Shown here: piece after piece, positions 11,019 through 22,673 of the stretch
Numbering within the stretch: the stretch's first letter is position 1
How the letters are laid out: every line of letters starts with the position of its first letter
DNA from: Siderastrea radians
Taxonomy: Eukaryota; Cnidaria; Anthozoa; Scleractinia; Rhizangiidae
Reading direction: 5' to 3'
Length of the DNA stretch: 64,000 nt
Assembly: GCA_964017195.1 (NCBI GenBank)
Contig: OZ024890.1
Span: 25,723,701 to 25,787,700, forward strand
The notes under the pieces: model-generated
What the model was told of the DNA's origin: nothing
Seen by the model: the letters and a program-made list of their open reading frames with translations, nothing else
Database searches by the model: none
Translations under genes and position numbers: made by a program

Positions 11019-12215
11019 ATGTCAAAAGATAATCCAGGTAAAAATTTAACATACCATTTCATTGTTTATATTCATAATTTATAACTGTTTCCTCTATTTA
11101 CTCAAAAATATGCTTTGTTAAGGAATATATTACATGTATATTCATTCTAATATTATATTCAATTATTTCTGTTTAGATACATCATCTATTGAAGGATATG
11201 TACACCTATTAAGCGATGTACAATCTGCTTCAAACTCGACATCAAGCTATTTTGATTTTAAAATCCAGACATCTGATACTGAAGCAGCACGTGCAGTTTG
11301 CTATTCACCTAAAAAAAGAGTCAACCTGCAACAAGCGTACGTCAACAAATCTCCTATCAAGATCACTGGAGTTAAGAAGGCCACCAAGAGGTATCATAGT
11401 GAAGGTTCTGATGAATTTACCATCACTAAAAATGCCAAAATAGCACCTTGTTCATTGCCATTTGAATACAATGATGAAATGAACAACAGACTCTGCACAA
11501 TAGAAGAAGCACTGTCAAAAGATGTGTATGAGCGAGTAGACATCAAAGGCAAAGTATATCAAAAAGATGATGTGAAGGAAAAGATTCTAATAAAAGAAAA
11601 GCCAAAATATAAAGTTGATGCCTTTATTGCAGACCAAACAGAAACCATTAAGATAGTACTTTGGGAAGATATCATAAGCAAAGTAAACATTGGCAAAACA
11701 TACCACTTCAAAAACTTGACGGTGCGCATCTTTGATGATGCGAAGTTTCTTAACACCAATGAGTTCACTATCATTGAGGAAATTGAACAGAAGATATGCC
11801 AGATGTCAATTTCAATACCCCTGAAATGCAGGAAAAGATTCTCCATGGAAGAGTCATAAGTGCCCTAATCAAGCGGTCGTCATCATGCATAGTATGCAAT
11901 GCATCATTAAAAGAAATATCAAAAGAAGAAGATGAAATAACATGTGACAAATGTGGAATGACCACTTTGGCATCTGCTTGTGATACCAAGGTGGTTGCCC
12001 AGCTTGTTGTCAAAACTGCAGATAAAAAAATTCTCAAATTTACATCTTTTAATGATGGCATTCAAAGTGTGTTGGATTTAAATAATTGCCAAGATTCCTT
12101 AAATGAAATAGATATTGCTGACTTAAGGAAGAAAAGTTTTGATTCAGGCGTAATGAAAATGATTATCGATAAAGCCAATCAAGTCATTGCACAATTTTTG
12201 CCTGAACATGATTAA
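11019..12215 (+). pseudogene. RPA70-like single-strand DNA-binding protein, frameshifted
   Basis: Likely coding parts are 11019-11037 (ATG plus six codons, donor GTAAAA) and 11177-12215 (acceptor TTTAG), with a frame change near 11791-11796. The first part (to about residue 215) has an OB-fold-like stretch (VERVDIKGKVY-type start, then DAFIADQTETIKIVLWED). The second frame continues with CIVC and CDKC pairs 22 residues apart, a zinc ribbon like that in the C-terminal domain of RPA large subunits, then a second OB-like segment. Such proteins bind single-stranded DNA during replication and are often carried by Helitrons. One missing base explains the shift, since no intron fits. The TAA after the second frame is followed by an AT-rich repeat field. 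Confidence 0.6.
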
Positions 12216-12264
12216 GACAGAATTTTCTAGGTATAATAAAAAGAACTTTCAACTTACAATAGAA

Positions 12265-12716
12265 AGAACTTTCATCGTTTATTGACATTATTGTATTATT
12301 CAAAGTTTATATTCATTACTATCTTAGGACTCGTCCACACTGATAAGTTTTCATAGCCCTTTTTTTGTTCTCTGTCCTCAAGGGAATGAAAAACAATACA
12401 AAACCGCTAGGAAAACGTATCAGTGTGGACGACACCTTAGTAAACATCGTTTATTGATATATTATACTGTTTTATATCATCTACATAGTTGAAATTGTTT
12501 ATTGATATATTGTTTTATATAATTGGTATAATTAAAATCATTTATTAATATATTGTATTATTCAAAGTTTATATTCATTGCTACTGTATCTTAGTAAACA
12601 TCATTTATTGATATACTGTTTTATATCATCTACATAATTGACATTGGTCATTGATATATTGTTTTATATAATCTAATATAATAGTTAAAATCATTTATTG
12701 ATATATTGTATTTAAG
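12265..12716 (+). repeat. AT-rich degenerate minisatellite
   Basis: About seven irregular copies of a word like CATTTATTGATATATTGT, some followed by TTTATATAATC or TTATTCAAAGTTTATATTC. They are interrupted by the 118 bp foldback at 12323-12440. Confidence 0.7.
12323..12440. mobile_element. Small foldback MITE
   Basis: Ends are inverted repeats built around TCGTCCACACTGATA on the left and TATCAGTGTGGACGA on the right. There is no coding capacity. The CAGTGTGGAC-type end resembles hAT-derived MITEs. Confidence 0.6.
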
Positions 12717-12778
12717 CCTCTATTTTGTTCCTGTTAAACTATAGAAGTTAATAAGTACTGTTTAATAAACGAGCAGGA

Positions 12779-12839
12779 GTGTTTTATCGGGTTTAAAACC
12801 ACGAGGCGTAGCCGAGTGGTTTTAGACCCGATAAAACAC
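12779..12839. repeat. Hairpin repeat
   Basis: GTGTTTTATCGGGT...AAAACCAC pairs with GTGGTTTTA...CCCGATAAAACAC around a 14-base loop. It is a compact foldback; no gene overlaps. Confidence 0.8.
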
Positions 12840-13154
12840 GATCTGCGAGTTTATTGAACGGCTTCAAAAAACGATCTCATAGAATAATGAACTAATGGTG
12901 CCATTTTCCCGTGCTATAACTTTATTCCATAGTCTCATCAAGAGAGTGTCAAAATCGATCTCACAGAATATAAAGACATTCTTTCATGTTTTGTAGTTCC
13001 TATAGTCTTTGAAAAGAATAAAAAGTTTTGTTTAATGAGCTTCGGACCATTTTCCCGTGCTGCTAGTTCATGCTGCTAGATCTGAAAAGAATTAGAAGAT
13101 TAGATGATTTGTATAGTGGAAACTTCATTCAATAGTGAGCTCGATGAGAACATT

Positions 13155-13496
13155 ATGGCTTCGAAGCACAAGCGGACGTTTCGCAAACCCAAAAATGCTG
13201 AAGAAGAGAAACAACTGCTGGAAAATGCCGTACCAAAGTCAACACGTTCCGTCAATAAGTGGGCTATGAAGATTTTTTCAGAATGGCAGTCAACAAGAGT
13301 AAATAAGAAAGCTTCTGAAGAGCCGAGCAGTTGTACTAATGACACATCACAAATTCAAGACTTGGAAACCGACGTGCTTGATATGACGGCAGAGTCGCTA
13401 AATTTTTGGTTAACAAAATTCATAATGGAAGTGTGCAAAGATACCGGGGAAAATTATCCTCCTCGTACGCTGTACAGCATTGTTTCTGTTATATAA
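13155..13496 (+). CDS. Crypton-like (KIAA1958/DUF3504-type) N-terminal fragment
   Basis: The 113-residue frame from ATG 13155 (an upstream in-frame ATG lies at 13104) has the layout seen at the N-terminus of KIAA1958/ZMYM-type proteins derived from Crypton tyrosine-recombinase transposons: a basic start, then SVNKWAMKIFSEWQ, an acidic linker, and LNFWLTKFIMEVCKDTG followed by YPPRTLYSIV. The catalytic recombinase domain is missing. The frame stops at TAA 13494-13496 just inside a 70 bp perfect palindrome, which may have disrupted the gene or an exon boundary. Together with the RPA-like remnant it suggests transposon cargo and not a host gene. Confidence 0.6.
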   Translation: MASKHKRTFRKPKNAEEEKQLLENAVPKSTRSVNKWAMKIFSEWQSTRVNKKASEEPSSCTNDTSQIQDLETDVLDMTAESLNFWLTKFIMEVCKDTGENYPPRTLYSIVSVI

Positions 13497-13558
13497 AATG
13501 TTACCCTCATTAGTATTCTTTATATAAAGAATACTAATGAGGGTAACATTTTATATAA
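13489..13558. repeat. Perfect 70 bp palindrome
   Basis: Arms of 35 bases pair without mismatch about the centre between 13523 and 13524 (CTTTAT/ATAAAG). A partial third copy of the arm (ATAAAGAATAGTAATGAGG) follows to about 13573. The palindrome contains the stop codon of the Crypton-like frame. Confidence 0.95.
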
Positions 13559-13573
13559 AGAATAGTAATGAGG

Positions 13574-14213
13574 TATATTACAATCAGCCCCGCTTTCCCC
13601 TGGGACTGAAATCAAATGCCGCCACCAGGCTTTTTAGATTGTTGATGTATTACCGGTTTTAAACAAGCATCCACGTGACTCATTTGCGTGATGTAATTGG
13701 TGGAAATGATCATTAATTATTCATGAGTTTTTGAAAGATACATGTATTGTTATTTTTGAATTTCACTGATCATACATTGAAATACAGCCATAATAGAGTG
13801 AACTCACTTTGATCCGTGAAACAAAAATAGTGCAAAATCGATGATAGATTATGTTGATTCTCTAATTATTGTTATCAACACTATTTAGTAACTTAGTAAT
13901 ATTTGTTGGATGAATTTAGTGCGTTCACTCTAGACATCATTGCATAAAAGCGTGAAACACCTAATTTACATAACAACAATGACTGTCAGAAGAATTTTTC
14001 CATGCATGAGTATCTAGTCAGCTCATTAAACTGGTCCGTCCTTTTTAAGATGGAATTACAAGGTCCTAATTATCTTCATTTACTATCTCTATTTCGCGAA
14101 TAATATAAAGGAGACTTCAAATTACACTCTGTCTTATGTCCTATTCTAGATCTCTATGTTCCTATTAAATCTCTTATGCCTGAGTCACATGCAGTCCTCG
14201 ACTACGTATTTTT
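13574..14213. other. Right part of the 4.35 kb insertion, no gene
   Basis: AT-rich. No ORF or clear repeat beyond short inverted words near 13795 and 13920. Confidence 0.5.
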
Positions 14214-15190
14214 TTATTGAGTTTGGAGAGTGGACAGTCAGTATTGGAAGAAAAAAGAGCGAACATTTTCATCAGTTTTTATCAGGAAATTCAATTTGCA
14301 AGTTACTCGCTTCGCCAAGCACAACTTAGCTACAAATTTGCATACCCCGTGATTTTACAATGTAAATCGAATAATAGCATTCGGACACATTATCGTTACC
14401 AAATAATCGTCCCTTTTGAAAGAATGAAACCTTCCGGGATTAAAGCCTTCCTCGGATGATCCTCTCTGTTTTCTTGTTACTCCGTTCCGACACATTCGTA
14501 TACCAACATTTTGACGACTGTTTTGAGGGATGTATACAGAAATGATGACATCGAATGCTTATTAATAAGCCACTGAGACGTTACACAGTGTTAACATTTC
14601 CAAACAAAAAAATTTAGCTTAACTTTAACTTTACAGGGATTAAGTTTAAAGTTAACTTTATTAGGACACATTTCAAACGTATTCCATGCTTTTACACTTA
14701 CCTACCAGCAATAATTGAAAGAATAATCTACATCAGATTATTGCTTTATTTGGGAGCAAATAAACGCCCCTGGCTATTAGGGAAAATGCGGTTCCCGTTA
14801 ACAGTTGTGTATCTGAGTTAGACATATGAGAGGCTTCATTTTCAAACAAACTGTTACACTTATCGGTTTAACGAATAAGTTACTGCATTTTTGGCAGCTT
14901 ACGGCGAAGTAAAGGAAATAAAATTTATCAGATAATTCTAGTGCAAAAGAAGGACATTATAGCAAGGTGCCTGAAGGCGAAAACAGTTCGACACGTTAGA
15001 GGGCCGCGATTTTCATGTTAAAATTATTTCCGTCTAGCAGTCCACATTGAAGCAGCGCGTAGACTTTACTAGTTCACGGGGCAAAAGCTCACTTTTATAC
15101 GGATTGAGGCAAGGCATCTCATCAATCTTGACTGAAGCATCACCCGAGAATCGACCAAAGTTCTACTGAATCAGAAAGGAAAAGATAAGT
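14214..15190 (+). repeat. Segmental duplication, unit 1, part B
   Basis: Matches 22674-23654 closely. An 80-codon ORF at its start is kept in both copies only with several replacements and has no recognisable domain, so I do not call a gene. Confidence 0.85.
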
Positions 15191-16877
15191 GAGGCAAACA
15201 TTGAGTCAAAACGTTTGAGTCTGCGGATGAAATCCTGAGGTAACATCTAAATGAAACCTCTCCAACAGTACTTTGCGGTCTTGTTGTTTATGTTACAATA
15301 TTTCTTAAAACATAATTCTTGGAAGTGAAAGGATTAGATCTTCTCGATGGCTGCCGTATAGTTGTTTCCGTGTCAGCTTGAGAATTTGGTATTGACTTAG
15401 ACCATATACTACCCCTGAGTTAAGATCTTCTTTTAAATTCTCATCATCAGAGTTTATTCACATCGCTAAATTGATATTGTAAGGAGAAATTAGGTATTGA
15501 ACACAAAATGCAAGTGAGCCTTGGGGAGCAAAACATCAAATCGTCAAATTAAAATAATCGAGTCAAAATGGCAAGCAAACGCTAGGGATCTCCTAAATTG
15601 ATTTCAACTTTCGGACGATGGTGAAAACTGAAATTAGAAGCGTCTGCACGACAAATTACACTTTTCATATCGGTTTACTTTTGAATTTACATAGCGTGTT
15701 TGACTTTCAAGAAAACTATATAAACTAATAAAACACTGGGTGCTTTTGAAGCGGAAGCAATGATACCCCTCTTAGTACTTCAAATTTCGAGCTGTCAAAG
15801 ACCATTAGCAGTCTAAACATGTATCGATTGCCTCTTCATCTCAATCGATATCTTTTTAATAGTAAAACAGCTCAATCCATCTAGTTTGCACCGCATTTGG
15901 AGTCACTACTCTTAACAGATCTAATCCTTTTAAGGGGACTACAGTTCCAAGGTAAGTTTGAGAAACTACACATTTGAATTTCTGGTGACGGAGTCAAAAT
16001 ACGAGGGTTGTCACAACTTGGTGCCATGGGTTTTTAATTTTTAGTAGATATAATACATTCGCGTGTTGCTAGGGGGACTAATTCGGATTAGGTAACCAAC
16101 ATGAAAGCAATTTTAGGAAATCTGGACGATTGGTCACTTAAATACAATAATAATGATAAAGTTTGCTGTAGCAAAATTGCATATCTTTCGAATCATTTTG
16201 AATCAGGAAATGCAATCTAATGAAAAACCAACCAGTTAGAGTAGTATTTTAGCAAGTTATCGATGAGAGAGAAAGTTACAAATTATGACGCTGAAAATGG
16301 GAGAAAATGTTCGAAATCGCTCCGATTAGAAACAAATCAAACAGCACCGTTAGCTTTGAGCAGCTTATTTTTAAAGTTCTCATTCACAGACTCGCAAGTA
16401 AATTCTACGTCGCAAGAATAGCGAATTAGTTGAAGATTCTGACAAAAAAACTCACATAATCAGTCAAAGTAAGTTGTTCAACGGATCCTCCCCTTGCCTT
16501 CGATTTCTCTTTTTAATTCAGTTTAATTCAGTTTTCTCCAGTCCAACCCCTTTTGGTCATTTCTTGGTAATGACAGAAACGCGCAGCCGATAGAAAGCGC
16601 AGGTATCTCCATGGAAATGAAAAGCAAAAGTACCATTGGCTTTGCATCTGATTGGCGGCTTAAATTAAATGAAGTACGATTGTTTTGATTGGCTAGAGTG
16701 TGTTAATAAACTACTAATTTTAGTTCTAAAAATGCAAAACCGAAAGGGAACACATTGGGGCAGTGGAGAGCAAAAGGCACATTGACAATGTTAACTATCC
16801 CTTTTACTTGCTACATACTCGCGCTCCACTTATATCACGAAATTTTGAACGCTTGTTTTGTTTAACAGACTCTCGTC

Positions 16878-17703
16878 ATGAGACTGACAATACTTCACTT
16901 GTTTGGCTTGTTGGTTCTGTTGTCCTTGGCCCTGGAAGTGACGTCAAAGTCGAAGTGTTCCATAGTATCGAATGGATGTAGTGTGCCAGGAGACCTTCCT
17001 TTCTTTTACAAGGAAACGTTTACTCCTGCTTGCGTCAAGCACGACGTCTGCTACTTCTGTGTAAGACAACAATGAATTTATAAAGTATTTTTATTTTTAT
17101 AACTTCGTTTGAGTACAGACCAGGGCAACTTCTAAAAAGAATTCTAAAAAGATTGGGAAGAGAACGGTACCATACGGAAATAATGATTCATATCGTTTAT
17201 TTCAATGGTCGCACTCAAGAATTTTATCTAGAGATTTGAAAGTTAAAACCACCTTGTATAGCATAATAAATAGCACTGTAGGAAAATGATGCTCAATTTC
17301 TTGTTCATGTGGATAAGATTTCATTTACAGCAATGGGAATATGCAAAATTGTATTTGCTATTTGGTCCAAAGAAGTTCCACAGCTGGATCTAATTTGTCA
17401 ATCATATTTTCACAGGGGCAGCACTGGGGATGGAAGAGATCTCACTGTGACACAAGGTTCAAACAGGACATGTACAAGCTGTGTGAGACGAAAATTGGCC
17501 GCAGAAAACGCTGGGGTATCTCGTGGGTGACACAAATGCTATGGAATAAAGTCAAGCGGTGTAAGCAGCTCGGCGCGGACTGGTACTACAACGCAGTGTT
17601 TGTGGCAGGGGGGTGGTATTGGGAGAAAGTGTCTCCCTCCTGGTGCAAAGCAAGCTGTGCAAAGAGTCTTGGCGATCCGTCCACGCCCTTGATAAACGGT
17701 TAG
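16878..17703 (+). CDS. Conodipine-like secreted PLA2, copy 4 (type I), two exons
   Basis: Exons 16878-17060 and 17416-17703 with a phase-0 intron (donor GTAAGA, acceptor TTTTCACAG) encode 156 residues. Signal peptide, CVKHDVCYFC box with His55-Asp56 and five exon-2 cysteines are all present. It differs from copy 2 by only a few residues, for example Ala for Ser before the active-site box cysteine, and Trp for Arg in the basic middle of exon 2. All ten cysteines are retained, so the copy looks functional. AATAAA lies at 17791. It heads unit 2 of the segmental duplication, about 2.3 kb upstream of copy 5. Same function call and caveat as copy 2. Confidence 0.8.
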
Positions 17704-19959
17704 CGAGACAAAACGAAGTAAGATGGCTAAACTCACATCGAAAAAATTGCTTTTCGCTTAAAATCAAATGCCTTGTAGTCAGCACAGTGAAATAAAAAGC
17801 TAGACATAAAACATGTGTGGATGTAAATAACAGTTTTCTATCAAACGTATTCCTCTCGTTACCTCGCGCACAACTGCTCGCCTCTCGGAAAACCCATGAA
17901 AACCGACGAGTATCTTGAGAAGAGTACAGGTACTTTATTTGCTTCTACCCGCACGCGTGGGTATCTAACAGATCCTTCCGGCTTGCACTGTTAATTATAT
18001 TGTACATAGTGGTTCTAAGTTTTACGTCTTATGTGGAAATCCTAAATAACATTTCTTAACAAGACATTTGAATTTTTTTGCCAGTTTTACTTTGGGAACA
18101 CAGTATTGGAAGTGAGAAACTAAGAGCCTTAGCTATTTTACAGGTTCCACGCCAAAAGAAAACTAAATTTGAAAATAATTCGCTTAGTACGTTAAGCGGA
18201 AGTAAATTTAAAATTTGCATGCATCGAGTTTTTAGGAATGTATCTGGAAAATGGCTTTTTTCGGTCCAATAACATCATTCTACAACGCAATAATCAGCCG
18301 GTTGAAACTTTTTCGAAATGACAGCCATTTTCGAGTAATCCCTTATCTACTCCAGTACCCTCTTCCGACACATTCGTACCCTTTCAGTAACGTAGACTCA
18401 GAAGAAGACAATAACATTATTTTGGTGATTACAACAATTTTTATTTAGCCAAACGGTCTTGGTAGCAGGAAACAAGTTTTAAAATATTTTAAGAAACAGC
18501 ACAACACTTTATTTTCTCCTGATTTAAAATAAAAAGCTTATATACTTGCCTTCTAGCAACATTTGAAATAATGGTCTTCATCCAACCATGGCCGAATTGT
18601 TGTGCAAAAAAATTTAAATCACCCCAGGCTGTGGGATTTTCGTTATGTTTGTGTTTGAGTTAGAGCCGGATCAGATGCTTTATTTTTCAATAAACAGTTA
18701 CATTCGGTTAGCGGAAAGGTTTAGTTTAGTTGAAGCAGCTTATAGCAAAGAAAAGGACATAAAAGAAATGATCAAATGTATAAATTAGACAAGGAAAAAG
18801 GAAGGCGATTCACGATGTAAACAGTATGACACGTTAGAGGGCCGAGATTTTCATGTTCAAAATACTTCCGTCTTGCAATGCGCAATGCTGCGAGTGAATT
18901 TTATTCAACTAGACAAATAGTGACGTTTATACAGACTGAGAGACGAACTCTGATCAGTATTTCAGCATAATCTGAGAGTCAAGCAAACAAAGGTTTTGAA
19001 TCGTGGAATAAAAGGTAGGTGAAGCCCGTGACGTTAAGAAAAGACCGTTACCACATTGAGAACATTACTGATGCGAAACTTTGAACTTCCGCGTCTGAAA
19101 TAATTTGCGGCTAGTCAATCAGAAGTAATTATTATACAGGGTGTTTCCTTGGATGTGCTTCTGTTCCTAAAAGATCATGACCATGGAGAAATTAACAAAA
19201 ACTTTAGGTGGAACATATACGTGGAAGTGCGTTTCAAAGGCAGCTCGGCATCGCTTCCGATTGAATATAAAATGAAAATCGATATGGAAGTTTTTGGTGT
19301 AACATTCCACTGAAATTTCAGGTGAACTTTTCTTATCAAAAACGTCCGTCTAAAATCGGAAGCCCTAACTTAAATCCGTATTCAGTTTTTAATCGCACAG
19401 TCTTCCCTATAAACGTTTCTTCTTGCTAGAAATATTAAGTATGCCCCCAAAAATTCTGAAAATTGCCTGCGTCTCCTTTGGATTTCTTCACTTTCTACTG
19501 ACGCTAACTCGAATCGAATCGGAGAAAATAAGAATTTTGGTGCTGACATTTCTAAAAACACTTGAAAGAACTCCCCGTTTCTGGACTATTTAAGCAGACC
19601 TAGCATTTTTAGAGGTTCAACGTCAGTTAGTTTTCTCAGAGATTGAGTACCATCCCGTGTCTTAACACTTCGTTTAGGTTGCCTTTCAGAATATAACGGA
19701 CGTACATTGATAGTGCAAATTTCACACGCGCTGAAAGAAACCGCTGTGTCAATTAAGCCAGTAAGAGGCAATGGAAGTAAAATAAGAACTGTTCTTTTGG
19801 TAGTTTCATCACATACGTTGAGGCTGTGTAAGTAAAAGTAACAGAAGCAAATTATTGACCAAATTGTGCGTTATGCCGTGATCATCGGGTGAGTAATGAC
19901 GGGCGAATAATGTTAAAAAAACCTGGTCGTAAATCGGTTGTATTTTCTTAATGTTTCAG
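17704..19959. other. Spacer between PLA2 copies 4 and 5
   Basis: Counterpart of 4890-7145. No gene seen; the small ORFs differ in length between the two duplicates. Confidence 0.6.
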
Positions 19960-19968
19960 AATTTCGTC

Positions 19969-20995
19969 ATGAGACTGCTATCCTTTCATGCGTTCATGTT
20001 GGTGCTTTTGCTGTTTTTGAGCCTAGAAGTAACATTCAAGGCCTGTAAAGTGAAGACCAATGGTTGTTCTATCCCTGGAAACCATCCATTCTTCTACAAG
20101 AAGACGTTTACACCTGGTTCCAAGAAACACGATGTCTGCTACAGCTGTGTAAGATTTGCGTCGAATTTTCTCACGACGAGAGCTTATTTCAAACTTCCCT
20201 ACCTCTGGACTCTGTTTGAGCGCTTTCCATAATTAGATTCACGGCGGTGACAACATTTAAAGTAATATTCTGACAAGCAGATAGTGGCAGTAAGCCTATC
20301 TGATGAAAAAGTTTACTTCAAAATCTCCTTCCTCTCGGCTCTCTACGATGTTCTGTATATTAAGATTTGCGGCAACATTTTCCGCGTTCAAGATTATATA
20401 TTTCTCTGGTTCCCTCCCTGAACACTGAAGCCTCTCTCCTGTAAATACGCATGCAATGGTCCTCATAAACGCACCATGATATTGTTGCTCACGAGGTTAA
20501 TAAATACCGGCCATATGCAACAAGGAATAAATTTTTAGCAGTCCATCTGTATCTAATTAATAACAAACTTTCCCTTAAGTCATTAAGAGTACCTTCCCCG
20601 GTGCAAAAAGGAGGGTAGGAGGCTGCACGTATCTAAAGGGCCTTTTATGTTGTTTTGCTTCTGAACTGAATTTTTAAGGTACCATCTCTTTGGGCTGACT
20701 GCAAAGTTTCGCTACAAGAACCTGAACTAATCATTGCAAATACTGTTTCTTCTTAAAGGGATTTCACTATTACTGGACTCGAGAAGAGTGCGACCGAGCT
20801 TTTTACTACGACATGAAGAAACTCTGCAAGGCCAAAAAGTATTTCAGGAAGATATGTCGGAAATTTGCAAAGCTCTACTACAAAGCGGTTGAAGCGTTTG
20901 GAGAGGATTATTACAATAAATATTCTTCTCCATCCTGGTGCAAAGCCTCTTGCGTCAAAGCTCGTGGAAATGCTAACGACTCCTTGAGAGCATAG
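19969..20995 (+). CDS. Conodipine-like secreted protein, copy 5 (type II), motif cysteine lost
   Basis: Exons 19969-20148 and 20759-20995 (donor GTAAGA, acceptor TTCTTAAAG) give 138 residues with signal peptide and five intact exon-2 cysteines. In the active-site box the usual Ala-Cys-Asn before Lys-His-Asp reads Gly-Ser-Lys (codons 20116-20124), so the cysteine that normally precedes the catalytic His54-Asp55 dyad is gone while the dyad stays. This leaves nine cysteines, an odd number. It may be an inactive or altered secreted form, or early decay. The closest relative is copy 3, which keeps this cysteine but has a premature stop. AATAAA at 21027. Confidence 0.75.
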
Positions 20996-21060
20996 GAGGA
21001 CAGAAGAAAAGAAGACTAAAGAAAGCAATAAAAAGCTGTTCACGAATATATGTTGAAGTT

Positions 21061-21437
21061 GAGAAAGATGGAATATTCAGTTTGTCAGGAGCGTGGGACA
21101 AAGAAAAAACTGAGTCCCCGACGGGAATCGAACCCATGACCTCCCGTACACCGGTCGGGCACTCTAACCACTGATCTACTGGGAGACTCGTGGCGAGCGA
21201 GGTCATATTTACTGAGTTCGTTGTGACACGCGTACTGCTAGGATCAGCAATGTCGAAAGTACCGTGTGTGACAACGAACTCAGTAAATACGACCTCGCTC
21301 GCCACGAATTCTCCCAGTAGTTCAGTGGCTAGAGCACCCGACCGGTGTACGCCGAGGTCATAGGTTCGATTCCCGTCGGGGACTCAGATTTTTTCTTTGT
21401 CCCGCGCTCGTGACAAACTGAATATTCCATCTTTCTC
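21061..21437. repeat. Inverted SINE pair, unit 2 copy
   Basis: Arms 21061-21230 and 21263-21437 match the palindrome at 8240-8616, so the inverted arrangement predates the segmental duplication. Confidence 0.85.
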
Positions 21438-22309
21438 ATTTCTTTCCGAGCTTAACATTTACCATCTTTCTTTCTTTAAAATATGTTGAAGTTCTTCGTA
21501 CTTTTTCTCGGTTAGTCTGAGTGACAGTAGTATCATCTAAGCCTACCATATTGTAGGTGAAACGTGCCACCTAAATGGAAAAGAGAAAAGAGAAAAGAAA
21601 GGAATCAAAAAACTGAGAGAAAATAGAAGCCCCATTTCTCTTTTTCCACCCATGTTTTCCTTTTTTTTCCCTCTCGTTTTCCCTTCTGTCCCTATTTTCC
21701 CTATTATTATTGTTTTCTCCATTCTCCGGATTATCGGCGTTTCTTGCAAAAGGCGTGTACGCGTGAGAAAACTCTTTTCATCCGTTGATCACAATGTTGT
21801 CCACAAATACAATGTTCGAGAACACCTGTATTAAAAGTTAAAACGTCAACAGATAAAAACGAGTTGCCCAAACTAATTAAATGCATTAATTAACTAATTA
21901 ATTAATTACAAGATTCTGTATTTTACGATCACGTAGATAGCTTCACAGAAGAGATTAAGGGAATAAATAAGTAAAGTTTTAAATTTTAAGGTCACGTTGC
22001 TTAATGATTTTCCTTAATGTATTTCAATTGGCGAGAAACAACAAAACACAGCATAGGAGAAACTGATGAGAATCATCCAATGTGAAAATGAGCGCAACCG
22101 GCATTTATTTTGTTTTGTTTTATAGTGCATGCGCGCTGTATGAGAAGCTATGTGATCGTGAAATACAGAATCTTCTAATTAGTGGCACGTTCGAAGGTCC
22201 ACAAAATTCATTTAAGAAATTCACATGTCTCTAACTCAATTACGGAATTGTTAACGAAAACTGTATCTCCGTATCTCCAGGCCGGTCAAACACAGCAACA
22301 GAGTTTCAG

Positions 22310-22673
22310 CTTCTGAGTCTGTGGATGAAATCCTTAAGTGTGACCATTCAAGTCACGGAGAAGTACTTCCCCGAAGTGCTGTTTGTTATGCCGTACAAGG
22401 TGGTCCTAACTATTAAGTCTGTGGGTGAAATCCTAAAGTGTGACTTTTCAAATAAAAGTTCGTTCTCGTGGTGCTGTTTTCAGTGCTGCGCAAAGTGGTT
22501 CTAACTTTACAGTCTGACGATTTTTAAAAGTCCTGGATTGCGACCATTCAAATGAAAGCTTACTGAGCAGTTGTTTCCGGTTAGAATTGTTGATACTGGC
22601 ACAAGGTGGTGTTAACCGTGATAAATCAATGGATAAAATCTCAAAATTGCTTAGAAACATGAAACAGTTTTTT
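22310..22673 (+). repeat. ~110 bp dispersed repeat array, unit 2 copy
   Basis: About 3.5 units as at 9473-9864, with one unit shortened by small deletions. Confidence 0.7.

Larger units (their letters stand above)
9865..14213. mobile_element. 4.35 kb insertion carrying RPA-like and Crypton-like sequences
   Basis: Absent from the duplicate, where the left flank ending CAGTTTTT joins directly to the right flank at about 22673. The left edge starts exactly with a hairpin (9865-9896, GTGACG...CGTCAC). The right edge ends in a T run, so the exact break and any target duplication are blurred by poly-T. Cargo is a frameshifted RPA70-like gene (11019-12215), an ORF of Crypton/KIAA1958 type (13155-13496), a nested retro-insertion, AT-rich repeats and small foldbacks. 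RPA genes are known cargo of animal Helitrons, but I see no Rep-helicase and no clear TC...CTRR ends. Class remains open. Confidence 0.65.
15191..22673 (+). repeat. Tandem segmental duplication, unit 2, part A (holds PLA2 copies 4 and 5)
   Basis: Counterpart of 2359-9864, starting directly after part B of unit 1 at GAGGCAAACATTGAG. It runs without interruption into part B (22674-23654), which shows the order before the 4.35 kb insertion. Confidence 0.9.

Noticed and set aside
14217..14459. 80-codon ORF shared by both part B copies
   Set aside because: Kept open only over a short stretch, with replacements and an indel between copies and no domain; similarity is explained by recent duplication.
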